Shown here one piece after another: positions 9,542-19,437 of a DNA stretch of 33,530 bases (position 1 is its first letter; each line of letters begins with the position of its first letter). Below the pieces are notes generated by a model. The model had not been told where the DNA came from, did not search any database, and saw only the letters and a program-made list of their open reading frames with translations. Source of the DNA: Pseudomonadota bacterium (GTDB lineage: Bacteria > Pseudomonadota > Gammaproteobacteria > Burkholderiales > Thiobacillaceae); assembly GCA_021802945.1 (NCBI GenBank), contig JAJZRE010000029.1:1-33530 (forward strand). The letters run 5' to 3'. The translations under genes and the position numbers were made by a program.

Positions 9542-11704
9542 ATGGTGCGCATCGGGGCAATTTTATCGAAGCTTGGTCTGCTGGCGATCGGCCTGAGCCT
9601 GCTGGCGGGCTGCACCGACAACTGGAACAATCCCTATCCCGGCAGTGATGCGCGTGCCAATGTCTTGTACAGCGCGTTTTCCGAACGCCCCAAGCATCTC
9701 GATCCGGCGCGCTCCTACAGTTCGAACGAAGTCGAATTCACCGGACAGATATACGAGCCGCCGCTGCAATACCACTTTCTCAAGCGTCCCTACACGCTGA
9801 TTCCACTGACGGCCGAGGCCGTGCCCAGGCCGTGGTATGTCGATGCGGCAGGCAAGACGCTTGCCGACGACGCGCCGTCTTCAGCCATCGCCGAAAGCGT
9901 GTACGAAATCCGCATCCACCCAGGTATCCGCTACCAGCCGCACCCGGCATTTGCGCGCGACGAAGCGGGCCGCTATTTTTATCATGCGATGGATGCCGCG
10001 GCCGTTGGGGGCAAGACGCGGATCAGCGATTTCAGGCACACGGGCACGCGCGAACTGGTCGCGGCCGACTATGTCTACCAGATCAAGCGGCTGGCCAATC
10101 CCCGTTTGAGTTCGCCGATCTTCGGGCTGATGTCCGAGCACATCGTCGGCCTCAAGGCGCTGGGGGACGCCCTGGAAAAGGCGTCCAGGGCCCATCCCGA
10201 TGCCGAACTGAACCTGAACGATTTCCCGCTCGCGGGTGCGGAAGTGGTGGACCGCTACACCTATCGCATTCATATCAAGGGTAAATATCCGCAGTTCATC
10301 TACTGGCTGGCGATGCCTTTTTTCGCGCCGGTGCCGTGGGAGGCGGACGTCTTCTACGCACAGCCCGGGATGGCGGACAGGAATCTTACGCTCGACTGGC
10401 AGCCGGTCGGCACCGGCCCCTATTATCTTTCAGAGAACGATCCCAACCGCCGCATGGTCCTGAAGAAGAACCCCTACTACCACGGCGAAACCTATCCCGT
10501 GGACGGCGATGCGGCAGACCGGCAGGCAGGGTTGCTGGCGGACGCCGGCAAGCCGCTGCCGTTTGTGGACGAGGCCGTGTTCAGCCTGGAAAAGGAAACC
10601 ATCCCCTACTGGAGCAAGTTTCTGCAGGGCTACTACGACAGTTCGGGGATCAGTTCGGACAGCTTCGACCAGGCCATTCAGTTTTCATCCGGCGGCGCTC
10701 CGCAGCTGACCGACAGCATGCGCGGCAAGGACATCCACCTGATCACCACCGTGGCGGCGTCGATCTGGTACGTCGGGTTCAACATGCTCGACCCGGTGGT
10801 GGGGGGGCTGGGAGAAGACCGCCGCAAGCTGCGGCAGGCGATTTCCATCGCGTTCGACTACGACGAATTCATTTCCATTTTCCTCAACGGCCGCGGCATC
10901 CCGGCGCAGGGACCGATCCCGCCCGGACTGTTCGGCTATGTCGACGGCGTGGCGGGGCTGAATCCGTATGTATATGAAAACCGGGGAGGCCGGATCGTGC
11001 GCCGTTCCATCGAGGTGGCGAAGCAGCTGCTGGCCGAGGCAGGGTATCCGAATGGCCGCAACGCCAGGACCGGCGCGCCGCTGGTCCTGTATTTCGACAC
11101 CATGGCGAGCGGCCCCGACGCCAAGTCGCGGCTCGACTGGATGAAGAAGCAGCTCGACAAGCTCAACGTGCAGCTGGTCGTGCGCGGCACCGACTACAAC
11201 CGTTTCCAGGACAAGATGCGCAAGGGCAACGCCCAGTTGTTCGAATGGGGCTGGAACGCCGATTATCCCGATCCGGAGAACTTCTTTTTCCTGCTCTATG
11301 GGCCGAACAGGAAAGTGGCCAGCGGCGGCGAGAACGCCGCCAACTACGACAATCCCGAATTCAACCGCCTGTTCGAGCGCATGAAGGACATGGACAACGG
11401 CCCCGAACGCCAGCGGGTGATCGACGCCATGCTCGATATCGTGCGCCGCGACGCGCCGTGGATCTTCGCCTATTACCCCAAATCCTTCGGCCTGACACAT
11501 GGCTGGGTGCATAACGTCAAGCCCAACCTGATGGCCAACAACACGCTCAAGTACCGCCGTATCGATCCGGGCCTGCGCGCAACCCGGCGTAAGGAATGGA
11601 ACCGGCCCGTGCTGTGGCCGATCGTCTTGCTGTTCGCCGTGTTGGCGGCAGCGATTGCGCCGGCGGTGATCGCCTGGCGCAGGCATGAACGGAAAGTGGC
11701 CTGA
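9542..11704 (+). CDS. Oligopeptide ABC transporter substrate-binding lipoprotein (YejA/OppA-type)
   Basis: This is a solute-binding protein of the SBP_bac_5 (oligopeptide) family, the likely periplasmic receptor for the transporter encoded next to it. The 720-aa product starts with a signal peptide and lipobox LLAGC (lipidated Cys24). The mature N-terminus reads [16 protein letters not shown], typical of family 5 proteins (KxLDPa). Unusually, a second hydrophobic segment lies at the very C-terminus (about 690-711, after [11 protein letters not shown]) followed by a basic tail RRHERK, so the protein could be anchored at both ends. No ribosome site is seen before the ATG. Its stop overlaps the next start by one base. 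Peptide specificity cannot be read from sequence; the gene order resembles E. coli yejABEF. Confidence 0.88.
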   Translation: MVRIGAILSKLGLLAIGLSLLAGCTDNWNNPYPGSDARANVLYSAFSERPKHLDPARSYSSNEVEFTGQIYEPPLQYHFLKRPYTLIPLTAEAVPRPWYVDAAGKTLADDAPSSAIAESVYEIRIHPGIRYQPHPAFARDEAGRYFYHAMDAAAVGGKTRISDFRHTGTRELVAADYVYQIKRLANPRLSSPIFGLMSEHIVGLKALGDALEKASRAHPDAELNLNDFPLAGAEVVDRYTYRIHIKGKYPQFIYWLAMPFFAPVPWEADVFYAQPGMADRNLTLDWQPVGTGPYYLSENDPNRRMVLKKNPYYHGETYPVDGDAADRQAGLLADAGKPLPFVDEAVFSLEKETIPYWSKFLQGYYDSSGISSDSFDQAIQFSSGGAPQLTDSMRGKDIHLITTVAASIWYVGFNMLDPVVGGLGEDRRKLRQAISIAFDYDEFISIFLNGRGIPAQGPIPPGLFGYVDGVAGLNPYVYENRGGRIVRRSIEVAKQLLAEAGYPNGRNARTGAPLVLYFDTMASGPDAKSRLDWMKKQLDKLNVQLVVRGTDYNRFQDKMRKGNAQLFEWGWNADYPDPENFFFLLYGPNRKVASGGENAANYDNPEFNRLFERMKDMDNGPERQRVIDAMLDIVRRDAPWIFAYYPKSFGLTHGWVHNVKPNLMANNTLKYRRIDPGLRATRRKEWNRPVLWPIVLLFAVLAAAIAPAVIAWRRHERKVA

Positions 11705-12681
11705 TGCTCGCCTACATCCTGCGCCGCCTTCTCTACGCGATCCCGATCCTGATCGGGGTCAACCTGCTGACCTTCGCCCTGTTCTTCGTCGTCAATACGC
11801 CGGACGACATGGCGCGGCTGCAGCTCGGCGCCAAGCACGTGACGCCCGAGGCGATCGCGCGCTGGAAGGTCGAGCACGGCTACGACAAGCCGCTGCTGCT
11901 GAATGCCCAGGCGACCGGCAGCGCACGGTTCACCGACACGATCTTCTTCCGGCACTCGGCGTCAATGTTCGCATTCAAGTTCGGCAAGGGCGACGACGGA
12001 CGCGACATCGCCAACGAAATTCGCACCCGCATGGGGCCGAGCCTGGCGATCGCACTGCCGGTGTTCGTGATCGGGCTGATGGCCAACATCACCTTCGCGT
12101 TGCTGATGGTGTTTTTCCGTTCCACCTACCTCGACCTGTGGGGGGTGGTCCTATGCGTGGTGCTGATGTCGATCTCGGGACTGTTCTACATCATCGCGGG
12201 GCAGTATTTCATTGCCAAGCTATGGAATCTGCTGCCGATCTCGGGCTATGCAGGCGGCATCGACGGTTTCAAATTCATCCTGCTGCCGGTGCTGGTGAGC
12301 GTGGCGGCGGGGCTCGGCAGCGGCGCGCGCTGGTACCGCACGATCTTTCTCGAGGAAATCGGCAAGGACTATGTGCGCACCGCGCGTGCCAAGGGATTGA
12401 GCGAAGCGCGGGTGTTGTTCCGTCACGTGCTGAAGAACGGCATGATCCCGATCCTGACCGGTGCCGTGGTGGTGTTGCCGCTGCTGTTCATGGGCAGCCT
12501 CATCACCGAATCCTTCTTCGGCATCCCCGGGCTCGGCAGCTATACGATCGACGCGATCCAGGCCCAGGATTTCGCGGTGGTGCGCGCGATGGTGTTCCTC
12601 GGTTCCTTCCTCTACATCGCCGGGCTCATCCTCACCGACATCTCCTATTCGTGGGTGGATCCGCGGGTGCGGCTGCAATGA
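11704..12681 (+). CDS. Oligopeptide ABC transporter permease (YejB-type)
   Basis: This is the first membrane subunit of the binding-protein-dependent importer. The 325-aa product begins with a TM helix typical of DppB/OppB/YejB permeases ([20 protein letters not shown]). It has further TM helices around 115-135, 145-170, 190-210, 255-275 and 295-315. The EAA loop that contacts the ATPase reads EIGKDYVRTARAKGLSEA, near residue 220. An insertion rich in charged residues (about 85-105) lies in the periplasmic loop after TM1, as in YejB. Start and stop overlap neighbours (TGATG at 11702; ATGA at 12678), indicating strict co-translation. Confidence 0.9.
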   Translation: MLAYILRRLLYAIPILIGVNLLTFALFFVVNTPDDMARLQLGAKHVTPEAIARWKVEHGYDKPLLLNAQATGSARFTDTIFFRHSASMFAFKFGKGDDGRDIANEIRTRMGPSLAIALPVFVIGLMANITFALLMVFFRSTYLDLWGVVLCVVLMSISGLFYIIAGQYFIAKLWNLLPISGYAGGIDGFKFILLPVLVSVAAGLGSGARWYRTIFLEEIGKDYVRTARAKGLSEARVLFRHVLKNGMIPILTGAVVVLPLLFMGSLITESFFGIPGLGSYTIDAIQAQDFAVVRAMVFLGSFLYIAGLILTDISYSWVDPRVRLQ

Positions 12682-14099
12682 GCCTCGGCGCATTCAAGGT
12701 CTTGCCGGTGATCCTGTGGACCGATGCGCTGATCTTCGCGCTGCTGGCGGCGGTGCTGGCGCTGGTGTGGTTCATCCGGCGGCAGCCACACCTGCGCGCA
12801 CCCTGGGCGGCCGTGGCGCGGCGCCCCATGGCGATGGGGGCGGCGCTGGTGCTGGCCGTGTTCGTGACCATCGGCCTGCTCGATTCGCTGCATTACCGCG
12901 AGCGGCTCAGCGACAGTCCGCCCGACAGGCCGCAATACTCGGTCGAGGTGCTGTCCGCATTCGACGCGCTGGTGGGCAAGCTGCGCACGCAGCAGGAAAA
13001 GACCTATTCCGCGCCGCTGGCGATGCAGCTCTACGCCAAGGAATTCATCGAGCGTGGCGGCGCAACCGTGCGGGCGTATCCGCGCCTGAAATACGGCGGC
13101 GCGCAACTGAAGCAGGCCGATGCGCGCGTGCCGGATCTTGTCCGGCGCGTGATCCTCGGCCTGGCGCAGGGGCTGGCGGCCAGCCTGCTGCTGTTCGGCC
13201 TGCTTGCCGCCTGGCAGACGCGCCATCGCGGCATGGCGTTCGGTGAGTGGCTGTCTGTCTGGGGAACGGGCCGTCTCGGCTGGCCTGGACGAACGGTCGT
13301 GCTGACCCTGGCGCTGATGCTGATGCTGGGGACGGCGACGTTCCATCTCGCCGCGGCTTACCACGTCTTCGGGACCGACAAGGTCGGACAGGATGTGCTG
13401 TACATCGCGCTCAAGAGCATCCGCACCGGTCTGGTGATCGGCACGCTCACCACGCTGGTCACGCTGCCGCTTGCGATCGTGCTGGGGATTGCGGCAGGCT
13501 ATTTCCGGGGCTGGGTCGACGACGTCATCCAGTACGCCTACACCGTGCTGAATTCGATCCCGGGCGTGCTGCTGATCGCGGCGTCCGTGCTCATCGTGCA
13601 GGTCGCGATCGAAGCCCATCCGGAGCTGTTCGACACCGCGGCGGCGCGCGCCGACATTCGTTTGCTGGCGCTGTGCCTCATCATGGGCGTGACCAGCTGG
13701 ACCGGGCTCGCCCGCCTGCTGCGCGGCGAATCGCTCAAACTGCGCACGCTTGATTACGTCGAGGCGGCGAGGGCGTTCGGCGTGTCGCACGCACGCATCA
13801 TCAGCCGCCACATCTTCCCCAACGTGTTCCATCTCGTGCTGATTTCGATCGTGCTGGATTTCTCGGGCCTGGTGCTGGCCGAGGCGGTGCTGTCCTACGT
13901 TGGCGTCGGGGTCGATCCCAGCATGTACAGCTGGGGCAACATGATCAACGGCGCGCGCCTCGAGCTGGCGCGCGAGCCCGTCGTCTGGTGGCAACTCGGC
14001 GCGGCGTTCGCCTTCATGTTCACGCTGGTGCTGGCCGCCAACCTGTTTGCCGACGGCGTGCGCGACGCATTCGACCCGCGCACGGGAGGACGGCGATGA
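12678..14099 (+). CDS. Oligopeptide ABC transporter permease (YejE-type, long N-terminus)
   Basis: This is the second permease of the importer. The 473-aa product is about 130 residues longer than E. coli YejE. The extra sequence is N-terminal: a TM pair at about 10-30 and 52-70, a hydrophilic periplasmic-like stretch (about 75-150), and two more hydrophobic segments (about 155-175 and 205-225). The transporter domain begins with the family motif GTDKVGQDV (about 234) and contains the EAA loop DYVEAARAFGVSHARIISRHI. It ends in GVRDAFDPRTGG, shared with YejE/OppC (VRDAFDP). I chose the ATG at 12678, which overlaps the previous stop as ATGA. The reading frame is open further upstream, but that part overlaps the yejB-type gene. 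Confidence 0.88.
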   Translation: MSLGAFKVLPVILWTDALIFALLAAVLALVWFIRRQPHLRAPWAAVARRPMAMGAALVLAVFVTIGLLDSLHYRERLSDSPPDRPQYSVEVLSAFDALVGKLRTQQEKTYSAPLAMQLYAKEFIERGGATVRAYPRLKYGGAQLKQADARVPDLVRRVILGLAQGLAASLLLFGLLAAWQTRHRGMAFGEWLSVWGTGRLGWPGRTVVLTLALMLMLGTATFHLAAAYHVFGTDKVGQDVLYIALKSIRTGLVIGTLTTLVTLPLAIVLGIAAGYFRGWVDDVIQYAYTVLNSIPGVLLIAASVLIVQVAIEAHPELFDTAAARADIRLLALCLIMGVTSWTGLARLLRGESLKLRTLDYVEAARAFGVSHARIISRHIFPNVFHLVLISIVLDFSGLVLAEAVLSYVGVGVDPSMYSWGNMINGARLELAREPVVWWQLGAAFAFMFTLVLAANLFADGVRDAFDPRTGGRR

Positions 14100-16060
14100 A
14101 ACCGCTGCTCGTGGTTCGCGATCTCGTCACTGAAATCGGCGTGGCACGCGTGGTCGACGGCGTGTCGTTCCATGTCGTGGCGGGCGAGACCTACGCCCTG
14201 CTGGGAGAATCGGGCTGCGGCAAGTCGATGACGGCCCTGTCGCTGATGCGTTTGCTGCCGGATGGCGGCCGCATCGCGTCGGGCGATGTGCGCCTGGGCG
14301 AGACCGATGTGCTGGCCTTGCCCGAGCGCGACATGCGGCGCGTGCGCGGCGGGCGGATGGCGATGGTGTTTCAGGAGCCGATGCTGGCGCTGAATCCCGT
14401 CCTCAAGGTGGGCGACCAGATCGGCGAAACGCTGGCCCTGCATCAGGACCTCGGCGGGCAGGCAGCACGCGACGCGGCCCGGGCCCTGCTCGATGCCGTG
14501 GGCGTGCCGGATGCGGCGCGGCGGCTCGACACCTATCCGTTCGAGCTGTCGGGCGGCCTGCGCCAGCGCGTGATGATCGCGATGGCGCTGGCGGGCGAGC
14601 CCGGACTGCTGATCGCCGACGAACCGACGACGGCGCTGGACGTGACCATCCAGGCCCAGGTGCTCGACGTGCTGCGCCGCCTGCGCGCCGAACGCCGGAT
14701 GGGGATGCTGCTGATCACGCACGATCTTGGCGTGGTGGCCGAGAATGCCGACCGCGTGGGCGTGATGTATGCCGGCGAGCTGGTGGAGGAGGGCGCTCGC
14801 GACGCGTTCTTCGCGACGCCGCAGCATCCCTACAGCCGCATGCTGTTCGAGGCCTTGCCGCGACCCGGCGACGGCGGGCGGCTGGCCACGATCGCCGGCC
14901 AGGTGCCGCGGCTCGACGGCACGCTGCGCGGCTGCCGCTTTGCGCCGCGATGTCCGTTCGCGATCGCGCGCTGCCGCACGGAGCCGCCCGGCTGGCAGGA
15001 TTTTGGCGGCCAGCGGGTGCGGTGTCATCTGGTAGGCACCTTGCCGGCGGGCAGCGTGCGTGAACGGGTCCCCCATATCGTGGCGGAGCACGTCCCGCAG
15101 CCGCTGCTGCAGGTGGAGGGCTTGAAGGTGCATTTCCCGATCCGGCGCGGGTTCATCCAGCGCACGGTGGGCCATGTGCGCGCCGTCGACGACGTGAGCC
15201 TGGCGATCGAGGCCGGCCGTACGCTGGCGCTGGTGGGCGAATCAGGCTGCGGCAAGACGACGGTGGGCAAGGCCTTGCTGCGGCTGATCGAACCGGCTGC
15301 GGGCACCATCGTGCTGGGCGGCGAGACTGTCACCGCGAAGAATGCGTCCACCCTGCGGCGGCAGGCGCAGATGGTATTCCAGGATCCGTTCAGTTCGCTC
15401 AATCCGCGCATGCGGGTGATGGACATCCTGCTCGAGGGCATGGACGCGCTGGGCGTGGGCGCCGCGGTCGCGCGGCGCGACGCGGTGACCCGGCTGCTGC
15501 GCCAGGTCGGGCTGCCGGACGATGCGGGCGGCCGCTACCCGCATGCGTTTTCCGGCGGCCAGCGGCAGCGCATCGCGATCGCACGGGCGCTGGCGGTGTC
15601 GCCCCGCCTGGTGATCTGCGACGAGCCGACCAGCGCGCTCGACGTGTCGGTGCAGGCGCAGATCCTCAATCTGCTGAAGGACCTGCAGGGAGAGCTGGGC
15701 CTGGCCTACCTGTTCATCACGCACAATCTCGCCGTGGTGGAGTATCTGGCGCACGACGTGGCGGTGATGTATCTCGGGCGTATCGTCGAGCAGGGTCCGG
15801 CTGCCGGGGTGCTGCGCGCACCGCGCCATCCCTACACGCAGGCGCTGGTGAGCGCGGTGCCGCGCATCGAGCCGCAGATCGGGCAGGGCGTCATCCGCCT
15901 CGCCGGCGACCAGCCGTCGCCGCTCGATCCGCCGACCGGCTGCCCTTTCCACCCGCGCTGCCCGCAGGCCGGCGCGGTGTGCCGGCAGACCTATCCCGGG
16001 CAGACCGAACTGGGCGGCGGGCACTGGGTACGCTGCCACTGGGTGGCGGGGCAGGCTTAA
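14096..16060 (+). CDS. Oligopeptide ABC transporter, double ATP-binding protein (YejF-type)
   Basis: This ATPase energises the importer. The 654-aa product fuses two ATP-binding domains, the arrangement of YejF/GsiA rather than separate OppD and OppF. Domain 1 has Walker A GESGCGKS (37-44), signature LSGGLRQR and Walker B LLIADEP. Domain 2 has Walker A GESGCGKT (381-388), signature FSGGQRQR and Walker B LVICDEP. Each is followed by a Cys-containing oligopeptide/dipeptide C-terminal motif ([24 protein letters not shown]). Both ATP sites look catalytically complete. The ATG at 14096 has GGGAGGA at 14084-14090 and overlaps the permease stop (ATGA). It closes the four-gene transporter set. Confidence 0.92.
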   Translation: MKPLLVVRDLVTEIGVARVVDGVSFHVVAGETYALLGESGCGKSMTALSLMRLLPDGGRIASGDVRLGETDVLALPERDMRRVRGGRMAMVFQEPMLALNPVLKVGDQIGETLALHQDLGGQAARDAARALLDAVGVPDAARRLDTYPFELSGGLRQRVMIAMALAGEPGLLIADEPTTALDVTIQAQVLDVLRRLRAERRMGMLLITHDLGVVAENADRVGVMYAGELVEEGARDAFFATPQHPYSRMLFEALPRPGDGGRLATIAGQVPRLDGTLRGCRFAPRCPFAIARCRTEPPGWQDFGGQRVRCHLVGTLPAGSVRERVPHIVAEHVPQPLLQVEGLKVHFPIRRGFIQRTVGHVRAVDDVSLAIEAGRTLALVGESGCGKTTVGKALLRLIEPAAGTIVLGGETVTAKNASTLRRQAQMVFQDPFSSLNPRMRVMDILLEGMDALGVGAAVARRDAVTRLLRQVGLPDDAGGRYPHAFSGGQRQRIAIARALAVSPRLVICDEPTSALDVSVQAQILNLLKDLQGELGLAYLFITHNLAVVEYLAHDVAVMYLGRIVEQGPAAGVLRAPRHPYTQALVSAVPRIEPQIGQGVIRLAGDQPSPLDPPTGCPFHPRCPQAGAVCRQTYPGQTELGGGHWVRCHWVAGQA

Positions 16061-16083
16061 GTTTTTCCGAAACGGAGTGCGCA

Positions 16084-16281
16084 TTGAAAACCGCCAAACA
16101 CAGTCGAAATTTCTGGCTCGGCAACGGCATCCTGGCCGTGGCGATGGTGACCCTGTTGTTCATGGGGCCGCTTTCCGATGCGCTGGGCATCTGGGCTGTG
16201 GTGATATGGATGGTGCTGGCCGCGGTGGGGATGGCGCTGGTGATGTCGGACAAGTCGGACGAACCGCCCGAATCGGACTGA
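16084..16281 (+). CDS. Small two-helix membrane protein of unknown function
   Basis: A 65-aa protein I do not recognise. It has a basic N-terminus (KTAKHSRN), two hydrophobic helices (about 11-29 and 33-54) separated by a short turn (GPLSDALG), and an acidic tail (SDKSDEPPESD), so both ends are probably cytoplasmic. The start is a TTG at 16084, supported by GGAG at 16074-16077 with six bases of spacing; no ATG or GTG fits. It begins 23 bp after the ATPase stop, so it is probably co-transcribed with the peptide transporter. It ends 11 bp before the convergent mltD-type gene. Confidence 0.7.
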   Translation: MKTAKHSRNFWLGNGILAVAMVTLLFMGPLSDALGIWAVVIWMVLAAVGMALVMSDKSDEPPESD

Positions 16282-16292
16282 CCCGGTATGTC

Positions 16293-17843
16293 TCAGGGTT
16301 TTCTGACGACGACCTTCTGACCCGCGCGAACCAAGCTGTGTTTCTTGAAAACCGGATTCCATCCCTTGAGGTCGGCCAGGCTGACATGGAAGCGCTGGGC
16401 GATGGTGCCCAGGGTGTCGCCGCGCCGGACGGTATAGTGCGTCGGCCCTGAGGCGTCCGCAACACGGGGCGAGAAGGCAATGCGCTGTATGATCGCGCGC
16501 CCCTGGTCTTCTTGTGCCCCGGAAGGCAGGCGCAGGCGCTGGCCGGCCGTGAGGCGACCATTGAGGCCGGGGTTGGCGTCGGCGAGCTCGGCGACAGTCA
16601 GACCATAGCGGCGGGCGATGCCGAACAGGGTGTCGCCGCGTTGCACTTCAAGCCGCGCCGGGGCGCCGTCGTTTGCTGCCACGAGCTCGCCACGGTTCCG
16701 GACCGGCACCAGGATGGTCTGGTTGCGCACCAGCTTGCCGCGCTTCAGGTGAAACAGGTTGTGTTCTTCAAGTCGGGCCAGGCTGACGCGGAAGCGTTGG
16801 GCGATGGCGTCGGGGCGCTCGCCCTTTCGCGCCGTGTAGGGTTGCCAGGAGTCCCAGTTGCCCATTTCCAGGTTGCGCTGAAAGGTGTCGGCCTTGTCGA
16901 CGGGCACCAGCAGGTTGACCGGTGTGTCGGAACGGATGAGCTTGCGCGGAAAGGCGGCGTTCAGGGCGAAAAATTCATCGCTGCTCATGCCCGCCAGCCG
17001 CGCGGCGGAGCGGATGTCCATGGAGGCCTGGACGGTGACCTGATTGAAGTAGGGCTGATTCGGCAGTGCGTCGATGGCGATGCCGTACTGCTCGGGGTTG
17101 CTCACCAGATTCTTGATGGCGAGCAGTTTGGGAACGTAATTCCGGGTCTCGCTGGGCAGGGGCAGGCTGGCGTAATCGGTGGGCAGGCCCTGCTGGATGT
17201 TTTTCTCGATGGCGCGGGCAACGCACCCCTCGCCGCAGTTGTACGCGGCGAGCGCCAGTTTCCAGTCGCCAAAATCGAGATAGAGCTTGCCCAGGTAGTC
17301 GAGCGCGGCCTCGGTGGAGGCGGTGAAATCGCGGCGACCGTCGTACCAGGTGTTCTGCTTGAGCCCGTAGTGGCGGCCGGTCGACGGCATGAACTGCCAG
17401 ATGCCCGACGCCGCGGAAGCGGATTCCGCAGTCGGGTTGAACGCGCTTTCGACCATCGGCAGCAGGGCGATTTCCATCGGCATCGCGCGGCGGTCGACTT
17501 CCTGGACGATATGGAACAGGTAGCGGCGCGAGCGCTCGATCATGCGGCGCACATACTCCGGCCGCGCCGCATACCAGGCTTCATGAAGGGCGACGAGCGG
17601 GTTCCTGGACGCATCGTCTTCGATCTTGAACCCGCTGCGGATGCGTTGCCAGACGTCGTCCGTACTGGCGGCTTCGGCTGTGGGTTCGCTGGCGGACGTG
17701 TCGCTGTCCGTGTTGACGTCCCATTCCAGCGTCTGGATTCCGGCGCCAGTCTCCGCCGCTTGCACCGACGGGATGGAGAGCGCCGCAAGGATGGCCAGGC
17801 TGAGCAGGTTTGATTTGATTTCAGCCAATTTGATTCCGGGCAA
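16293..17843 (-). CDS. mltD: Membrane-bound lytic murein transglycosylase D-type, three LysM domains
   Basis: This enzyme cleaves the MurNAc-GlcNAc bond of peptidoglycan, leaving 1,6-anhydro ends. The 516-aa product has a signal peptide (about 1-29, ending SVQA) without a clear lipobox. The SLT domain has catalytic Glu132 (MVESAFNP) and the family motifs SGIWQFMPSTGRHYG and ALAAYNCGEG. Three LysM peptidoglycan-binding repeats lie at about 336-382, 399-444 and 470-516. The start is probably TTG at 17843, preceded by GGGAG with good spacing; a stronger AGGAGG slightly further upstream (17865-17870) fits no in-frame start. It lies 55 bp downstream of gloB on the same strand, an arrangement also known in enterobacteria. 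Confidence 0.92.
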   Translation of the reverse strand: MPGIKLAEIKSNLLSLAILAALSIPSVQAAETGAGIQTLEWDVNTDSDTSASEPTAEAASTDDVWQRIRSGFKIEDDASRNPLVALHEAWYAARPEYVRRMIERSRRYLFHIVQEVDRRAMPMEIALLPMVESAFNPTAESASAASGIWQFMPSTGRHYGLKQNTWYDGRRDFTASTEAALDYLGKLYLDFGDWKLALAAYNCGEGCVARAIEKNIQQGLPTDYASLPLPSETRNYVPKLLAIKNLVSNPEQYGIAIDALPNQPYFNQVTVQASMDIRSAARLAGMSSDEFFALNAAFPRKLIRSDTPVNLLVPVDKADTFQRNLEMGNWDSWQPYTARKGERPDAIAQRFRVSLARLEEHNLFHLKRGKLVRNQTILVPVRNRGELVAANDGAPARLEVQRGDTLFGIARRYGLTVAELADANPGLNGRLTAGQRLRLPSGAQEDQGRAIIQRIAFSPRVADASGPTHYTVRRGDTLGTIAQRFHVSLADLKGWNPVFKKHSLVRAGQKVVVRKP

Positions 17844-17898
17844 AGACGGTCTCCCGTACTCAATAACCTCCTCATCCTAAGGGGCAGGAGGGGGTTGG

Positions 17899-18669
17899 TC
17901 AACCGTCCCAGGCATCCTTGGCGGCGCGAATCGCGCCGAATACCTCGGCCGGCCCAGGGTGCGGGCGATTCAGATAACGGCTGGCAAAGGCCGTCAAGCC
18001 GGGATCATGGAAGCGCAGGAAGGGATTGGTGGCTTTTTCGAGCGCCAGGGTCGAAGGCAGGGTGGGGCGATTCTGTGCGCGCAGGGCACGGTCGGACCGT
18101 TCGCGCGCGAGCAGCGCCGGATTGGCGCCATCGATGGTCTTGGCAAAGTCGATATTGCTGAGGGTGTATTCGTGCGCGCAGCAGACCCGGGTAGCATCGG
18201 GCAGCGCTAGAATGGCGTCGAGGCTTGCGGCCATCGTCGCGGGACTGCCTTCGAACAGTTTCCCGCAGCCGCACCCGAACACGGTATCGCCGCAGAACAG
18301 ACTGCCGTGGCCGACATAGCTGATGTGGTCGAGCGTGTGGCCCGGGGTGGCCAGCACCTCGAAATGCAGATCCGGCTCGGCGATGTGCACCGAATCGCCG
18401 CCGCGCAGGACGTGGGTGACGGCGGGAATGTCGGGGTTGTCGGGTGCGTAGATGGCGCAGCCGTAGCGTTGACGCAGCAGGACGTTGCCGCCAGTATGGT
18501 CGCGGTGATGGTGGGTGATCAGGACAGCGGTCAGGCTGAGCCGATGCGCATCGAGGAAGGCGATCAGCGGCGCGGGATCGCCGGGGTCCACCGCGACGGC
18601 GTGCCGGCCGTCGTGCCAGACCCAGATGTAGTTGTCGTCGAACGCGGGCAGGGGAATGAGTGTCAACAT
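17899..18669 (-). CDS. gloB: Hydroxyacylglutathione hydrolase (glyoxalase II)
   Basis: Glyoxalase II hydrolyses S-D-lactoylglutathione to D-lactate and glutathione, finishing methylglyoxal detoxification in the cytoplasm. The 256-aa product is a metallo-beta-lactamase-fold protein with the dinuclear metal motif THHHRDH (His53, His55, Asp57, His58). Further ligands are in ATPGHTLDH, FCGDTVF and CCAHEYT. The glutathione-binding C-terminal region is present (TNPFLRF). Length agrees with the family (~250 aa). It is divergent from the methyltransferase gene with only 30 bp between starts, and upstream of the mltD-type gene. Confidence 0.96.
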   Translation of the reverse strand: MLTLIPLPAFDDNYIWVWHDGRHAVAVDPGDPAPLIAFLDAHRLSLTAVLITHHHRDHTGGNVLLRQRYGCAIYAPDNPDIPAVTHVLRGGDSVHIAEPDLHFEVLATPGHTLDHISYVGHGSLFCGDTVFGCGCGKLFEGSPATMAASLDAILALPDATRVCCAHEYTLSNIDFAKTIDGANPALLARERSDRALRAQNRPTLPSTLALEKATNPFLRFHDPGLTAFASRYLNRPHPGPAEVFGAIRAAKDAWDG

Positions 18670-18699
18670 GATGGGTGCTGCCAGACAGGAGGAGGGACT

Positions 18700-19437
18700 A
18701 TGTTATCCAAGCTGAATGCCGGATGGTTCGAAACCCCGCTCGGGCAACACTTGCTGTTTCGCGAACAGCGCTACTTCGACCATGCCGTGTCGGATGTGTT
18801 CGGCTTCAACGCGGTGCAGGTCGGGTTGCCGGAAATCGATTTCCTGCGCAACAGCCGCATCCCGCTGCGCGTGACGTGTGCGGTGGAGACGCCTGCCCAG
18901 GTGCGGGCCGATCCCATGTTCCTGCCGTTCGAGAGCCAGTCGCTCGATCTGCTGCTGCTGCCGCATGTGCTGGAATTCAGTTCCAACCCGCACCAGGTGC
19001 TGCGCGAGGCCGAGCGCGTGCTGCGCCCGGAAGGCCGGCTGGTGCTGGCCGGATTCAACCCGCGCAGCCTGTGGGGGCTGGCGCGCAGGCTGCAGGGCGG
19101 CGAGCGCGGCTATCCGTGGAATGGCTGCTTCCTGAACATTTCGCGGGTGAAGGACTGGATGGCGCTGCTGGGGCTCGAAGTGGCGGCGGGCAGCATGTGC
19201 TGCTACCGGCCGCCGGTCAACCGCGAGAACTGGCTGCGCCGCCTGCGTTTCATGGAGCCCGCCGGCGACCGCTGGTGGGCGATGGGTGGTGGCGTGTATT
19301 TCCTGCAGGCGGTCAAGCGCGTGCAGGGCATGAACATCATCCTGCCGCAATGGAGCACGCCGGTGGCACAACGTTTGTTGTCGCCTGCGGCCAAAGTGGT
19401 CAATCTCAAACAGTATCGGGTCCGTCGTGAACGCTGA
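18700..19437 (+). CDS. SAM-dependent methyltransferase, YafS-like
   Basis: This 245-aa product resembles class I methyltransferases of the Methyltransf_11 group. It has the segment [30 protein letters not shown]'s characteristic LPFES...LLLPHVLEF pattern, then [21 protein letters not shown]. The usual glycine-rich SAM loop near the N-terminus is not obvious, so SAM binding may be divergent. The substrate is unknown. The ATG at 18700 has GGAGG at 18688-18692. Its 3' end overlaps rnhA by 11 nt. The position between gloB and rnhA-dnaQ matches E. coli yafS, which supports the assignment more than the sequence alone. Confidence 0.75.
   Translation: MLSKLNAGWFETPLGQHLLFREQRYFDHAVSDVFGFNAVQVGLPEIDFLRNSRIPLRVTCAVETPAQVRADPMFLPFESQSLDLLLLPHVLEFSSNPHQVLREAERVLRPEGRLVLAGFNPRSLWGLARRLQGGERGYPWNGCFLNISRVKDWMALLGLEVAAGSMCCYRPPVNRENWLRRLRFMEPAGDRWWAMGGGVYFLQAVKRVQGMNIILPQWSTPVAQRLLSPAAKVVNLKQYRVRRER

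Noticed and set aside
11685..12677. An upstream extension of the second permease giving an 804-aa protein
   Set aside because: The extension covers the whole first permease gene in another frame and has no membrane pattern. The ATGA overlap at 12678 is the natural start.
16293..17813. A 433-codon plus-strand frame opposite the mltD-type gene
   Set aside because: It is antisense to a clear SLT/LysM protein and lacks domain signatures.
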